Positions 57,353-64,000 of a stretch of DNA of 64,000 bases are shown in pieces. Below the pieces are notes generated by a model that searched no databases, was not told the DNA's origin, and saw nothing but the letters and a program-made list of their open reading frames with translations. Origin of the DNA: Streptomyces sp. NBC_01381 (GTDB lineage Bacteria; Actinomycetota; Actinomycetes; Streptomycetales; Streptomycetaceae); assembly GCF_026340305.1 (NCBI RefSeq), contig NZ_JAPEPI010000001.1, positions 4,030,001 through 4,094,000 on the forward strand, written 5' to 3'. Made by a program: the position numbers and the translations under genes. Each line of letters starts with the position of its first letter. Positions within the stretch are counted from its first letter, which is position 1.

Positions 57353-57795
57353 GCGCTCACCCCCACCGGCCGCCAGTACCACGTCGTCCAGGTCGTCTCC
57401 GCGTCCTCGTTGAGCACGCCGGGGACGACCTCCACCTCCATGCCGACCTCCAGATCGGCGACGGTGACCCCCGGAACCGACTGTCCGAGCACCACCATGC
57501 GCTCGGCCTCGAGCTCTACAGCGATCAACGTGTAGGGACGCCAGGTGAGTTCCGGATCCGACACATAGGGCGCGGGAGGCCGGTAGCGGCTGTCGGTGTA
57601 CGACCAGACGCGGCCGCGCCGCGAGAGCGGCACCTCGTCGAGCTCGCCGCCCGAGCAGCCGGGATTGCGGCAGAAGCCGTCCTCGCGGGGGAAGAAGACA
57701 CAGGCGCATTCCGAGCAGCGCGTGCCCAGAAGACGGAAGCTGTCTCCCTCCCCGGCGAACCAGTCGGCCACCACGGGAGTACGCGTACGCGACAA
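57349..57795 (-). CDS. DUF35 OB-fold/zinc-ribbon partner of the thiolase
   Basis: A 148-residue protein. The start is TTG 57795, accepted because GGAGGAG lies just upstream and no ATG or GTG fits. Zinc ribbon: LLGTRCSECACVFFPREDGF then CRNPGCSG (four Cys). The OB-fold part includes GRVWSYTDSRYRPPAP and VVLGQSVPGVTVADLEVGME. DUF35 proteins bind acyl-CoA and form complexes with SCP2-type thiolases. The two genes overlap by ATGA. A palindrome at 57816-57832, only 20 bp upstream of the start, is a likely operator. Confidence 0.9.
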   Translation of the reverse strand: MSRTRTPVVADWFAGEGDSFRLLGTRCSECACVFFPREDGFCRNPGCSGGELDEVPLSRRGRVWSYTDSRYRPPAPYVSDPELTWRPYTLIAVELEAERMVVLGQSVPGVTVADLEVGMEVEVVPGVLNEDAETTWTTWYWRPVGVSA

Positions 57796-57815
57796 GGCTC
57801 CTCCACGACACTGGA

Positions 57816-57832
57816 TCTGACGGAACGTCAGA
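57816..57832. promoter_or_regulatory. Operator palindrome TCTGACG-GAA-CGTCAGA
   Basis: Perfect 7-bp arms around three bases, immediately upstream of the DUF35-thiolase operon. Nearly the same sequence is at 3913-3929. Probably a TetR-type operator. Confidence 0.65.
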
Positions 57833-57876
57833 AGTGTGCCACGGGCAACCGGATCCCGTCAGTAGCGCTGCAGTTC

Positions 57877-58683
57877 CTACTTCCCGTTCAGTGAGCGGCG
57901 CGCCACGGGGAAGTCGAAGTAGGTGTCGGGGAAGAGCTCGGGCTTGAAGGTGAAGTGCCACCACTCCTCGCGGAGGTTCACGAACCCGACATCCGTCAGC
58001 GCGCCCCGCAGCAGATCCCGGTTGGCCCGCTGCTCACCGGTGATGCGCGGGTCGTCCGTGTGGGAGAGGGTGTCGAAGCAGTCGAACCCCGTCCCCATGT
58101 CCACGGAGTTGTCGGGGAAGCGCTCGTCCTGGGGTCCGTAGCAGGGTGCGAGCGCCTCTCCGGGGACGTAGGGGCGCGTGGGCAGGGCGGGCAGCTTCAC
58201 GACCGTCAGATCGAGCGTAGAGCCGCGGCTGTGCCCGGACTTCGCGGCGATGTAACCGTCCTCGAACAGCCGCGACTTGTCGACATGGGGATAGAACTCC
58301 GCCTTCATGCGCTCGTCGTCGAGGTCCTCGGCCCAGCGCACGAACTGGTCGACGGCCCGCTGTGGCCGGTAACAGTCGTACACCTTCAGGGAGTAGCCCT
58401 GGCGCAGCAGCTTGCGCTGGGCTTTGTGCAGCGCCTTGGCCGCCGGATCCGTGAGGATGCACATCGGCTTCTTGTAGCCGTCGATGGGCTCGCCCACGAA
58501 GTTGTGCGGCGTGATGTAGCGCATCTCCTGGATGATCGTCGGGTCGACGTCGCGCAACGCCACGAACCCGTCAGGGGCCTTGGGTTCGGGCTTCGCGTGG
58601 GCGGGTGCGGAGGTGGCGGCCACGGCAAGGAGAGCGGTGGCGGTGACGGCGAGATTCCGCGGGGCGGAGGCGATTCCTGTCAT
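57877..58683 (-). CDS. Secreted D-alanyl-D-alanine dipeptidase (VanX/M15D family)
   Basis: A 268-residue zinc peptidase; ATG 58683 yields a signal peptide (SAPRNLAVTATALLAVAATS, cleavage near APAHA-K). Active-site motifs: KSGHSRGSTLDLTVVKLP (SxHxxGxxxD, His and Asp zinc ligands) and LREEWWHFTFKPE (ExxWH, catalytic Glu and third zinc His). QGYSLKVYDCYRPQRAVDQF is the substrate-side motif with the conserved Arg. VanX enzymes cleave D-Ala-D-Ala; being exported, this one is more likely to recycle cell-wall dipeptides than to confer glycopeptide resistance. There are no vanH/vanA genes nearby. Confidence 0.92.
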   Translation of the reverse strand: MTGIASAPRNLAVTATALLAVAATSAPAHAKPEPKAPDGFVALRDVDPTIIQEMRYITPHNFVGEPIDGYKKPMCILTDPAAKALHKAQRKLLRQGYSLKVYDCYRPQRAVDQFVRWAEDLDDERMKAEFYPHVDKSRLFEDGYIAAKSGHSRGSTLDLTVVKLPALPTRPYVPGEALAPCYGPQDERFPDNSVDMGTGFDCFDTLSHTDDPRITGEQRANRDLLRGALTDVGFVNLREEWWHFTFKPELFPDTYFDFPVARRSLNGK

Positions 58684-58742
58684 GAACCCTGCATCTATCA
58701 GGATCAGGTCCCCGAGCGAAAGACCGCACCAGGGCGATCGGA

Positions 58743-58748
58743 TACAGT
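58743..58748 (+). promoter_or_regulatory. Probable leaderless promoter -10 (TACAGT) of the Nudix gene
   Basis: TACAGT ends seven bases before the GTG at 58756 with no Shine-Dalgarno, in the 72-bp divergent gap to the VanX-like gene. Confidence 0.5.
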
Positions 58749-58755
58749 CCGCGGC

Positions 58756-59286
58756 GTGTCCGCATCCCAGCACCGCGCCAACCCCGTTCCGGACTCCCAC
58801 TGTTCGAGCTGCGGGGCGCCCTACGGAGAGCACCTGACCGGCTGGCCCCGCACCTGCCAGGACTGCGGCGCCGTGGCCTACCGCAATCCGCTGCCCGTAG
58901 CGGTGGCCCTTCAGCCCGTGTACGACACCAAGGGCACCGCCCTGGTCGTCGTGACCCGCACCATCGCCCCCGCGCGCGGGGGAGTCGCCCTCCCCGGAGG
59001 CTTCATCGACGACCGGGAGGACTGGCGGCACGCCGTCGTCCGCGAGCTCAAGGAGGAGACGGGCATCAGCGCGGCGAGCCACGACGTCCGCCTAGCCGAT
59101 GCGCTGAGCGCGCCCGACGGATACCTGCTGCTCTTCGGCCTGCTCCCGGAGCGCCCGGCGGCGGAGCTGCCCCGCTCCGCCCCGACGGACGAGACGGACG
59201 GCTGGCACCTCCTCCACCGCCCGGCCGAACTCGCCTTCCCTCTGCACACGCTGGCGGTGCGCGCCTGGTTCGACGGGCGCTACTGA
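58756..59286 (+). CDS. Nudix hydrolase with N-terminal zinc ribbon
   Basis: A 176-residue protein; GTG 58756 is the only start that keeps the whole zinc ribbon (CSSCGAPYGEHLTGWPRTCQDCG, residues about 16-39, two CxxC). The Nudix box GGFIDDREDWRHAVVRELKE then ETGI matches GX5EX7REUXEEXGU. It hydrolyses a nucleoside diphosphate linked to another group; the zinc ribbon recalls NudC-type NADH pyrophosphatases, but the protein is shorter. Probably translated from a leaderless mRNA. Confidence 0.92.
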   Translation: MSASQHRANPVPDSHCSSCGAPYGEHLTGWPRTCQDCGAVAYRNPLPVAVALQPVYDTKGTALVVVTRTIAPARGGVALPGGFIDDREDWRHAVVRELKEETGISAASHDVRLADALSAPDGYLLLFGLLPERPAAELPRSAPTDETDGWHLLHRPAELAFPLHTLAVRAWFDGRY

Positions 59287-59312
59287 CGCCCTGGGCGGGC
59301 CGTCGCCGATGG

Positions 59313-61694
59313 CTACGGGGAAGCCTGCGCCACACCTCGGACCGTCACCGGCAGCCCCACATCGCCCGCGGCCTCCTCGCCGTCCCTGCCGTCCCGTTCG
59401 ATCACCACACGCCCGTCGATCCACCGCGCGGCGAACCGCTCGATGTCCGGCTCCTGCCACCCGTCACCGGCGTCCCTGATCACCAGGCCGCCACCGGTAC
59501 GCCCCGGAGCGGGCGCCCACACCTCCAGTTCGAGCCCTCCGTCGGCGCCCCGCACCGGCAGCACCGCACCGGCCCGCGCGAGCACCGGCACCCGGGAGAG
59601 CGGCGCCTCCAGGAGCACCCGGGCAGGTCCTTCGTACGCCTTCCCGGTGGCCGTGTCGTACCAACGTCCCCGAGGCAGCCGCACCGTGCGGCGGACGGCT
59701 CCCGGCTCGAGCACCGGCGCCACCAGGAGACAGTCCCCGAGCAGGAACGCGTCCTCGCAGTCACGCAGCCCCCGGTCCTCCGGACTGCCCCACCACAAGG
59801 GCCGCACGTACGGCGTCCCCGTACGCCGCGCCAGGTGCGACAGCGTCACGAAGTACGGCAGCAGCCGCCGGCGCTCGACGAGCGCCACGCGCGCGTGCTC
59901 CAGCACGTCGGGGCCGAACTCCCAGGGCTCCCTGCGCCCGGCCCGCAGCGCCGCGTGCGTACGGAACAGCGGTAGATACGCCCCCAGTTGGAACCACCGC
60001 AGATACAGCTCGGGCGACGGATGGCCGTCGAACCCGCCCACGTCGGGTCCCGAATACGGAACACCGCACAGCCCCAGACCGAGGACCAGCGCCAGCGAGG
60101 CCCGCAGGCCCGGCCAGCCCGTGGCGACATCCCCGGACCAGGTCCCTCCGTAGCGCTGCATCCCCGCCCACCCGGAGCGCGAGAACACGAACGGCCTCTC
60201 CTGGGGATGCAGTTCACGCAGCCCCTCGTACCCGGCACGGGCCATGCCGAGGCCGTACACGTTGTGCGCCTCCCGATGGTCGCCGCCGCGCCCCTCCAAC
60301 GCGTGCCGGGCCGAACGCGGCAGCGTCGGCTCCCCGAAGGCGGCGAACGACACCGGCTCGTTCATGTCGTGCCAGAAGCCCGCGAAACCCTGCGCCAGAC
60401 GCTCCTTGTAGAGCCCGCCCCACCACTCGCGCACCCGTGCGTCGGTGAAGTCCGGAAACACCGCCTCACCCGGCCAGACGACCCCGCGCACCGTCCGCCC
60501 CGCCGCGTCCCGCACAAACGCGTCGGACGTGGTGCCGCTGTCGTACACCTCGTTGCCCCGTTCGGCCTTCACCGCCGGGTCGACGATCGACACCAGCCGC
60601 ACACCGCCTTCGAGCAACTCGTCGGCCAGCTGCGGCAAATGGGGATAGGTCTCCTTGTCGACGGTGAACACCTGATGCGCTTCGTAGTGGTCGATGTCCA
60701 GATGGACGGCGTCCAGCGGCAGCTCCCGATCCCGGTAGCCCGCCACGATCCGCCGCACCTCCTGCTCACCGCCGAAGCCCCAGCGGGCGTGGTGGTGCCC
60801 GAGCGCCCAGGCGGGCGGCAGCGCCGGCGGCCCCGTCAGGGACGCCCAGGTGTGCAGCACGCGCGCGGGAGTGCCCACCATGACCCAGCACCGCAGCGGC
60901 CCGCCCGCCATGCGCACCTCGCACGAACCCAGCCGGTCGTGCCCCGATCCCGCACCCTCCTGGCCCTCGCGCACCGCCACGGTCCCGTCCCACGTGTTGT
61001 CGTGGAAGACCAGATGGCAGCCGACATCGGCCGCCACCAGCTGCACGGGCATGGTGATGTACAGCGGTCCGTCGCCTGGCCCGAACGCACCCCCGGGGTC
61101 GGAGTTCCACAGCCGGTACGTCCCGTCCCGCAGCCGCGGCCCCTGCGCACGCCCCCCGAGCCCGAAGAACCGCGCGTCCGCCGCCACTTGCGACCGCTGG
61201 AACCAGCGCGCCGCGCCCCCGCCGACCGGCTCCCACCAGCGCGGTGGCAGATCACGGCGCAGCATGAGACCGCCGGGTGTGCGCAGCTCGACGGCACCGT
61301 GCCGCGAGATGACAACCGTCGCCCGCTCCGACACCACCCGCCAGCCGCCCTCCTTGTCGGGCTCGAGGACGGCCCGCGGATCCGCCTCGGGACTCCCGTT
61401 CACCAACGCGTACGAAGGATCGGGCTCCGCCCCGTCCCACCCCCAGAAGATGGCCCCGCCCGTCGTGACCCGCACCCGCAGCTCGGAACGGGCGAACCGC
61501 ACGACCCCGCCTCCGGGCCCCGGCTCGACGCCCGTCATCGGACCGGGCACCCGCGCGCGCTCGACACCCCGGGGGGTGAGCCCGGCCGCGTCCGCCCTTT
61601 TCATCCGCCAAGAGGACCGCACCGTACGCAACCCCTGCGCCGTACCGACCAAACCGACCGCCTTCATCGAACGCACCAGGTCACGACCGTTCAT
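59313..61694 (-). CDS. Glycoside hydrolase family 31 (alpha-glucosidase type)
   Basis: A 793-residue enzyme; ATG 61694 is preferred over GTG 61703. An N-terminal beta domain (GGVVRFARSELRVRVTTGGA; FFGLGGRAQGPRLRDGTYRL) precedes the catalytic barrel, with AWALGHHHARWGFGGEQEVR and LPLDAVHLDIDHYEAHQVFT. Nucleophile Asp is in GFAGFWHDMNEPVSFAAFG and the acid/base Asp in WAGMQRYGGTWSGDVATGWP. C-terminal beta domains follow. No signal peptide, so intracellular. It removes alpha-linked glucose or related sugars from oligosaccharides. It is divergent from acetoacetyl-CoA synthetase, with several palindromes between. Confidence 0.94.
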   Translation of the reverse strand: MNGRDLVRSMKAVGLVGTAQGLRTVRSSWRMKRADAAGLTPRGVERARVPGPMTGVEPGPGGGVVRFARSELRVRVTTGGAIFWGWDGAEPDPSYALVNGSPEADPRAVLEPDKEGGWRVVSERATVVISRHGAVELRTPGGLMLRRDLPPRWWEPVGGGAARWFQRSQVAADARFFGLGGRAQGPRLRDGTYRLWNSDPGGAFGPGDGPLYITMPVQLVAADVGCHLVFHDNTWDGTVAVREGQEGAGSGHDRLGSCEVRMAGGPLRCWVMVGTPARVLHTWASLTGPPALPPAWALGHHHARWGFGGEQEVRRIVAGYRDRELPLDAVHLDIDHYEAHQVFTVDKETYPHLPQLADELLEGGVRLVSIVDPAVKAERGNEVYDSGTTSDAFVRDAAGRTVRGVVWPGEAVFPDFTDARVREWWGGLYKERLAQGFAGFWHDMNEPVSFAAFGEPTLPRSARHALEGRGGDHREAHNVYGLGMARAGYEGLRELHPQERPFVFSRSGWAGMQRYGGTWSGDVATGWPGLRASLALVLGLGLCGVPYSGPDVGGFDGHPSPELYLRWFQLGAYLPLFRTHAALRAGRREPWEFGPDVLEHARVALVERRRLLPYFVTLSHLARRTGTPYVRPLWWGSPEDRGLRDCEDAFLLGDCLLVAPVLEPGAVRRTVRLPRGRWYDTATGKAYEGPARVLLEAPLSRVPVLARAGAVLPVRGADGGLELEVWAPAPGRTGGGLVIRDAGDGWQEPDIERFAARWIDGRVVIERDGRDGEEAAGDVGLPVTVRGVAQASP

Positions 61695-61747
61695 GCTGCT
61701 CACCCTGCCACCGAAGAAGCCGCGTGTGTGGATCGTTCAACTGCCGT

Positions 61748-61797
61748 TCACCTGGGGTGACGGCACACAGTCGCCGCGCCGACTGTGTGAGGCTCAC
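61748..61797. promoter_or_regulatory. Cluster of three inverted repeats between GH31 and acetoacetyl-CoA synthetase genes
   Basis: TCACC-TGG-GGTGA (61748-61760), CACACAGTCG-N6-CGACTGTGTG (61764-61789, perfect 10-bp arms) and GTGAG-G-CTCAC (61787-61797). They fill the divergent 213-bp gap and may be operators. Confidence 0.6.
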
Positions 61798-61907
61798 CCT
61801 GGTGCCGAAATCGATCACATGGCATCGTCCTTTTCAGCCGTGTCGCGCGCACACCAGCACGCGCGCACCACACACGCATACGACGCGTACAGCCCGGGAG
61901 CCGCCCC

Positions 61908-63890
61908 ATGTCCTCAGCGAACCCTTCAGCGCTCTGGCAGCCCGACCAGGATCGGATCGCCGGCGCGCGGATCACGCGCTTCCAGGCGTGGGCCGCCGAG
62001 CACCACGGAGCGCCCGCCGACGGAGGCTACGCGGCATTGCACCGCTGGTCGGTGACGGAACTGGACACGTTCTGGAAGGCCGTGACCGACTGGTTCGACG
62101 TACGGTTCTCGACGCCCTACGCGCGCGTGCTCGGCGACCGCTCCATGCCGGGCGCCGAATGGTTCCCCGGGGCCACGCTCAATTACGCCGAACACGCCCT
62201 GCGCGCCGCGGAGGATCCCACGCGCGCGGGCGACCCCGCCCTCCTCCATGTTGACGAGACCCACGAGCCGGTACCGGTGACCTGGGCAGAGCTGCGCCGC
62301 CAGGTCGGCTCCCTGGCGGCGGAGCTGCGCGCACTCGGCGTACGCCCCGGAGACCGCGTCAGCGGCTACGTCCCGAACATTCCGCAGGCCGTCGTCGCCT
62401 TCCTGGCCACCGCCGCCGTCGGCGCCGTCTGGACCTCCTGCGCCCCGGACTTCGGCGCCCGCAGCGTCCTTGACCGCTTCCAGCAGGTCGAACCGGTCAT
62501 CCTGTTCACCGTCGACGGCTACCGCTACGGCGGAAAGGAACACGACCGCCGCGACGCCGTGGCCGAGCTGCGCCGCGAACTGCCCACCCTGCGCGCCGTC
62601 ATCCACATCCCGCTGCTTGGCACCGAGGCCCCCGAAGGCGCCCTGGAGTGGTCCGCACTCACCGCATCGGACACCGCCCCCGTCTTCGAACCGGTGTCCT
62701 TCGACCACCCCCTGTGGGTGCTCTACTCGTCCGGCACGACGGGGCTGCCCAAGGCCATCGTCCAGTCCCAGGGCGGCATCCTCGTCGAACACCTCAAGCA
62801 GCTCGGCCTGCACTGCGACCTGGGCCCCGACGACCGCTTCTTCTGGTACACGTCCACCGGCTGGATGATGTGGAACTTCCTCGTCTCCGGCCTCCTCACG
62901 GGCACCACGATCGTCCTCTACGACGGCAGCCCCGGCTATCCCGACACCGGCGCCCAGTGGCGCATCGCCGAACGCACGGGGGCCACCCTCTTCGGCACCT
63001 CCGCCGCGTACGTCATGGCGTGCCGCAAAGCGGGCGTGCACCCGGCCCGCGACTTCGACCTCTCGCGCGTCCAGTGCGTCGCCACCACCGGCTCCCCGCT
63101 GCCGCCCGACGGATTCCGCTGGCTGCACGACGAGTTCGCGGACAGGCCGGGCGGCCTCTGGATGGCTTCCGTCAGCGGCGGCACGGACGTGTGCTCCTGC
63201 TTCGCCGGCGCCGTGCCGACCCTGCCCGTCCACATCGGCGAACTCCAGGCCCCCGGCCTCGGCACCGACCTCCAGTCCTGGGACCCTCAAGGCAAGCCCC
63301 TCATCGACGAGGTCGGCGAACTCGTGGTCACCAACCCGATGCCGTCCATGCCGATCCACTTCTGGAACGACCCCGACGGCAGCCGCTACCACGACAGCTA
63401 CTTCGACACCTATCCCGGAGTGTGGCGCCACGGCGACTGGATCACCCTGACCTCGCGCGGCTCGGTCGTGATCCACGGCCGCTCCGACTCCACGCTCAAC
63501 CGCCAAGGCGTACGCATGGGTTCGGCCGACATCTACGAGGTCGTCGAACGCCTCCCGGAGATCCGCGAATCCCTCGTCATCGGCGTCGAAGAACCCGAAG
63601 GCGGCTACTGGATGCCGCTCTTCATCCACCTCGCCGCAGGCGCCACCCTCGACGACGCTCTGCGTGACCGCATCAAGCAGTCAATCCGCACACAGCTCTC
63701 CCCGCGCCACGTGCCCGACGAGATCATCGAGGTCCCCGGCATCCCGCACACCCTCACCGGCAAGCGCATCGAGGTCCCGGTCAAGCGCCTGCTCCAAGGC
63801 GCCACACTGGACAAGGCGGTCAACGCGGGATCGGTGGACAACCTCGAACTGCTCCGCTTCTACGAGGAACTGGGCCGCCGACGCTCATGA
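61908..63890 (+). CDS. aacS: Acetoacetyl-CoA synthetase
   Basis: A 660-residue ANL-family ligase that activates acetoacetate with ATP and CoA. N-terminal AacS-type motif LWQPDQDRIAGARITRFQAW, then PGATLNYAEHAL; P-loop WVLYSSGTTGLPKAIVQSQG; FFWYTSTGWMMWNFLVSGLL; adenylation motif HGRSDSTLNRQGVRMGSADI; and catalytic Lys in TLTGKRIEVPVKRLL. Length and motifs match AacS, not acetyl-CoA synthetase. It allows use of acetoacetate for lipid or polyketide synthesis. S. coelicolor has a homologue (SCO1393 from memory) in matching order. Confidence 0.95.
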   Translation: MSSANPSALWQPDQDRIAGARITRFQAWAAEHHGAPADGGYAALHRWSVTELDTFWKAVTDWFDVRFSTPYARVLGDRSMPGAEWFPGATLNYAEHALRAAEDPTRAGDPALLHVDETHEPVPVTWAELRRQVGSLAAELRALGVRPGDRVSGYVPNIPQAVVAFLATAAVGAVWTSCAPDFGARSVLDRFQQVEPVILFTVDGYRYGGKEHDRRDAVAELRRELPTLRAVIHIPLLGTEAPEGALEWSALTASDTAPVFEPVSFDHPLWVLYSSGTTGLPKAIVQSQGGILVEHLKQLGLHCDLGPDDRFFWYTSTGWMMWNFLVSGLLTGTTIVLYDGSPGYPDTGAQWRIAERTGATLFGTSAAYVMACRKAGVHPARDFDLSRVQCVATTGSPLPPDGFRWLHDEFADRPGGLWMASVSGGTDVCSCFAGAVPTLPVHIGELQAPGLGTDLQSWDPQGKPLIDEVGELVVTNPMPSMPIHFWNDPDGSRYHDSYFDTYPGVWRHGDWITLTSRGSVVIHGRSDSTLNRQGVRMGSADIYEVVERLPEIRESLVIGVEEPEGGYWMPLFIHLAAGATLDDALRDRIKQSIRTQLSPRHVPDEIIEVPGIPHTLTGKRIEVPVKRLLQGATLDKAVNAGSVDNLELLRFYEELGRRRS

Positions 63891-63969
63891 TCAACTCCCG
63901 TCCCGCGGCCGTTGTCAGTGCCTCCCGTTACCGTGAGTGAGCATTGATCAACAGATCGCAGGGGGAATC

Positions 63970-64000
63970 ATGGGCCGCACGCAACAAAGCACCATGCGAC
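63970..64000 (+). CDS. Start of an unidentified gene, cut by window end
   Basis: ATG 63970 preceded by AGGGGGAATC (good ribosome site) begins MGRTQQSTMR and runs off the end. The 79-bp gap after aacS fits a new gene start. The product cannot be identified from ten codons. Confidence 0.55.
   Translation, partial: MGRTQQSTMR

Noticed and set aside
57877..58683. VanX-like gene as glycopeptide resistance determinant
   Set aside because: No vanH, vanA or vanRS nearby, and the protein has an export signal; a cell-wall dipeptidase is more likely.

Overview
The window looks like a core chromosomal segment of a Streptomyces. The DNA is very GC-rich with strong G/C at third codon positions, GTG and TTG starts are common, and the genes are genus hallmarks: RbpA, a Cvn 'conservon', a mycothiol-dependent formaldehyde dehydrogenase and a DasR-type chitinase promoter. 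From memory, the order chitinase, acyl-CoA dehydrogenase, ppm, fxsA, rbpA and, far to the right, acetoacetyl-CoA synthetase follows the S. coelicolor SCO1429 to SCO1393 interval in reverse. I see no prophage, insertion sequence, CRISPR array, tRNA or rRNA.

Layout. 1-9.1 kb: TetR regulator, secreted GH18 chitinase, acyl-CoA dehydrogenase, a CrtC-like protein plus APH-type kinase pair, an Lrp/AsnC regulator and an amidohydrolase. 9.1-14.6 kb: polyprenol-phosphate mannose synthase behind a long leader, FxsA, rbpA with a sigma-R promoter, an MFS protein, GDPD and a YczE-type membrane protein. 14.6-23.9 kb: a MocR regulator divergent from yczE, an FtsK-like pseudo-ATPase with a tiny membrane partner, ankyrin and HEAT-like proteins, and an overlapping GT-GT-SGNH hydrolase operon. 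23.9-29.2 kb: a five-gene operon (MFS, DUF1445, pxpA, pxpB, pxpC) for 5-oxoproline-type substrates, divergent from a GntR regulator, with a perfect palindrome inside its promoter. 29.2-36.7 kb: a three-gene SMC-kleisin-KITE-like operon resembling MksBEF/Wadjet JetABC but without the JetD nuclease. 36.7-44.3 kb: a probable glycine-betaine demethylation locus (Rieske oxygenase, FAD/GcvT dehydrogenase, mscR, IclR regulator, Rieske ferredoxin, ferredoxin reductase). 45.3-53.4 kb: conservon cvnABC-D split by a 1223-residue 5-oxoprolinase. 53.5-64 kb: glpF-glpK, a DUF35-thiolase pair, a VanX-like dipeptidase, Nudix, GH31, acetoacetyl-CoA synthetase and the start of one more gene.

How genes work together. 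Two separate 5-oxoprolinase routes (PxpABC and the fused hydantoinase-type enzyme) occur in one window. In the betaine locus the Rieske oxygenase, its electron carriers and the FAD/GcvT enzyme would strip methyl groups as formaldehyde or C1-folate, and MscR would remove formaldehyde. The most unusual items are the nuclease-free Wadjet-like operon, the interrupted conservon, a 12-bp palindrome repeated ten times inside genes, and several operator-like palindromes placed within promoters. All functional calls are read from sequence and family knowledge; no database search was run.
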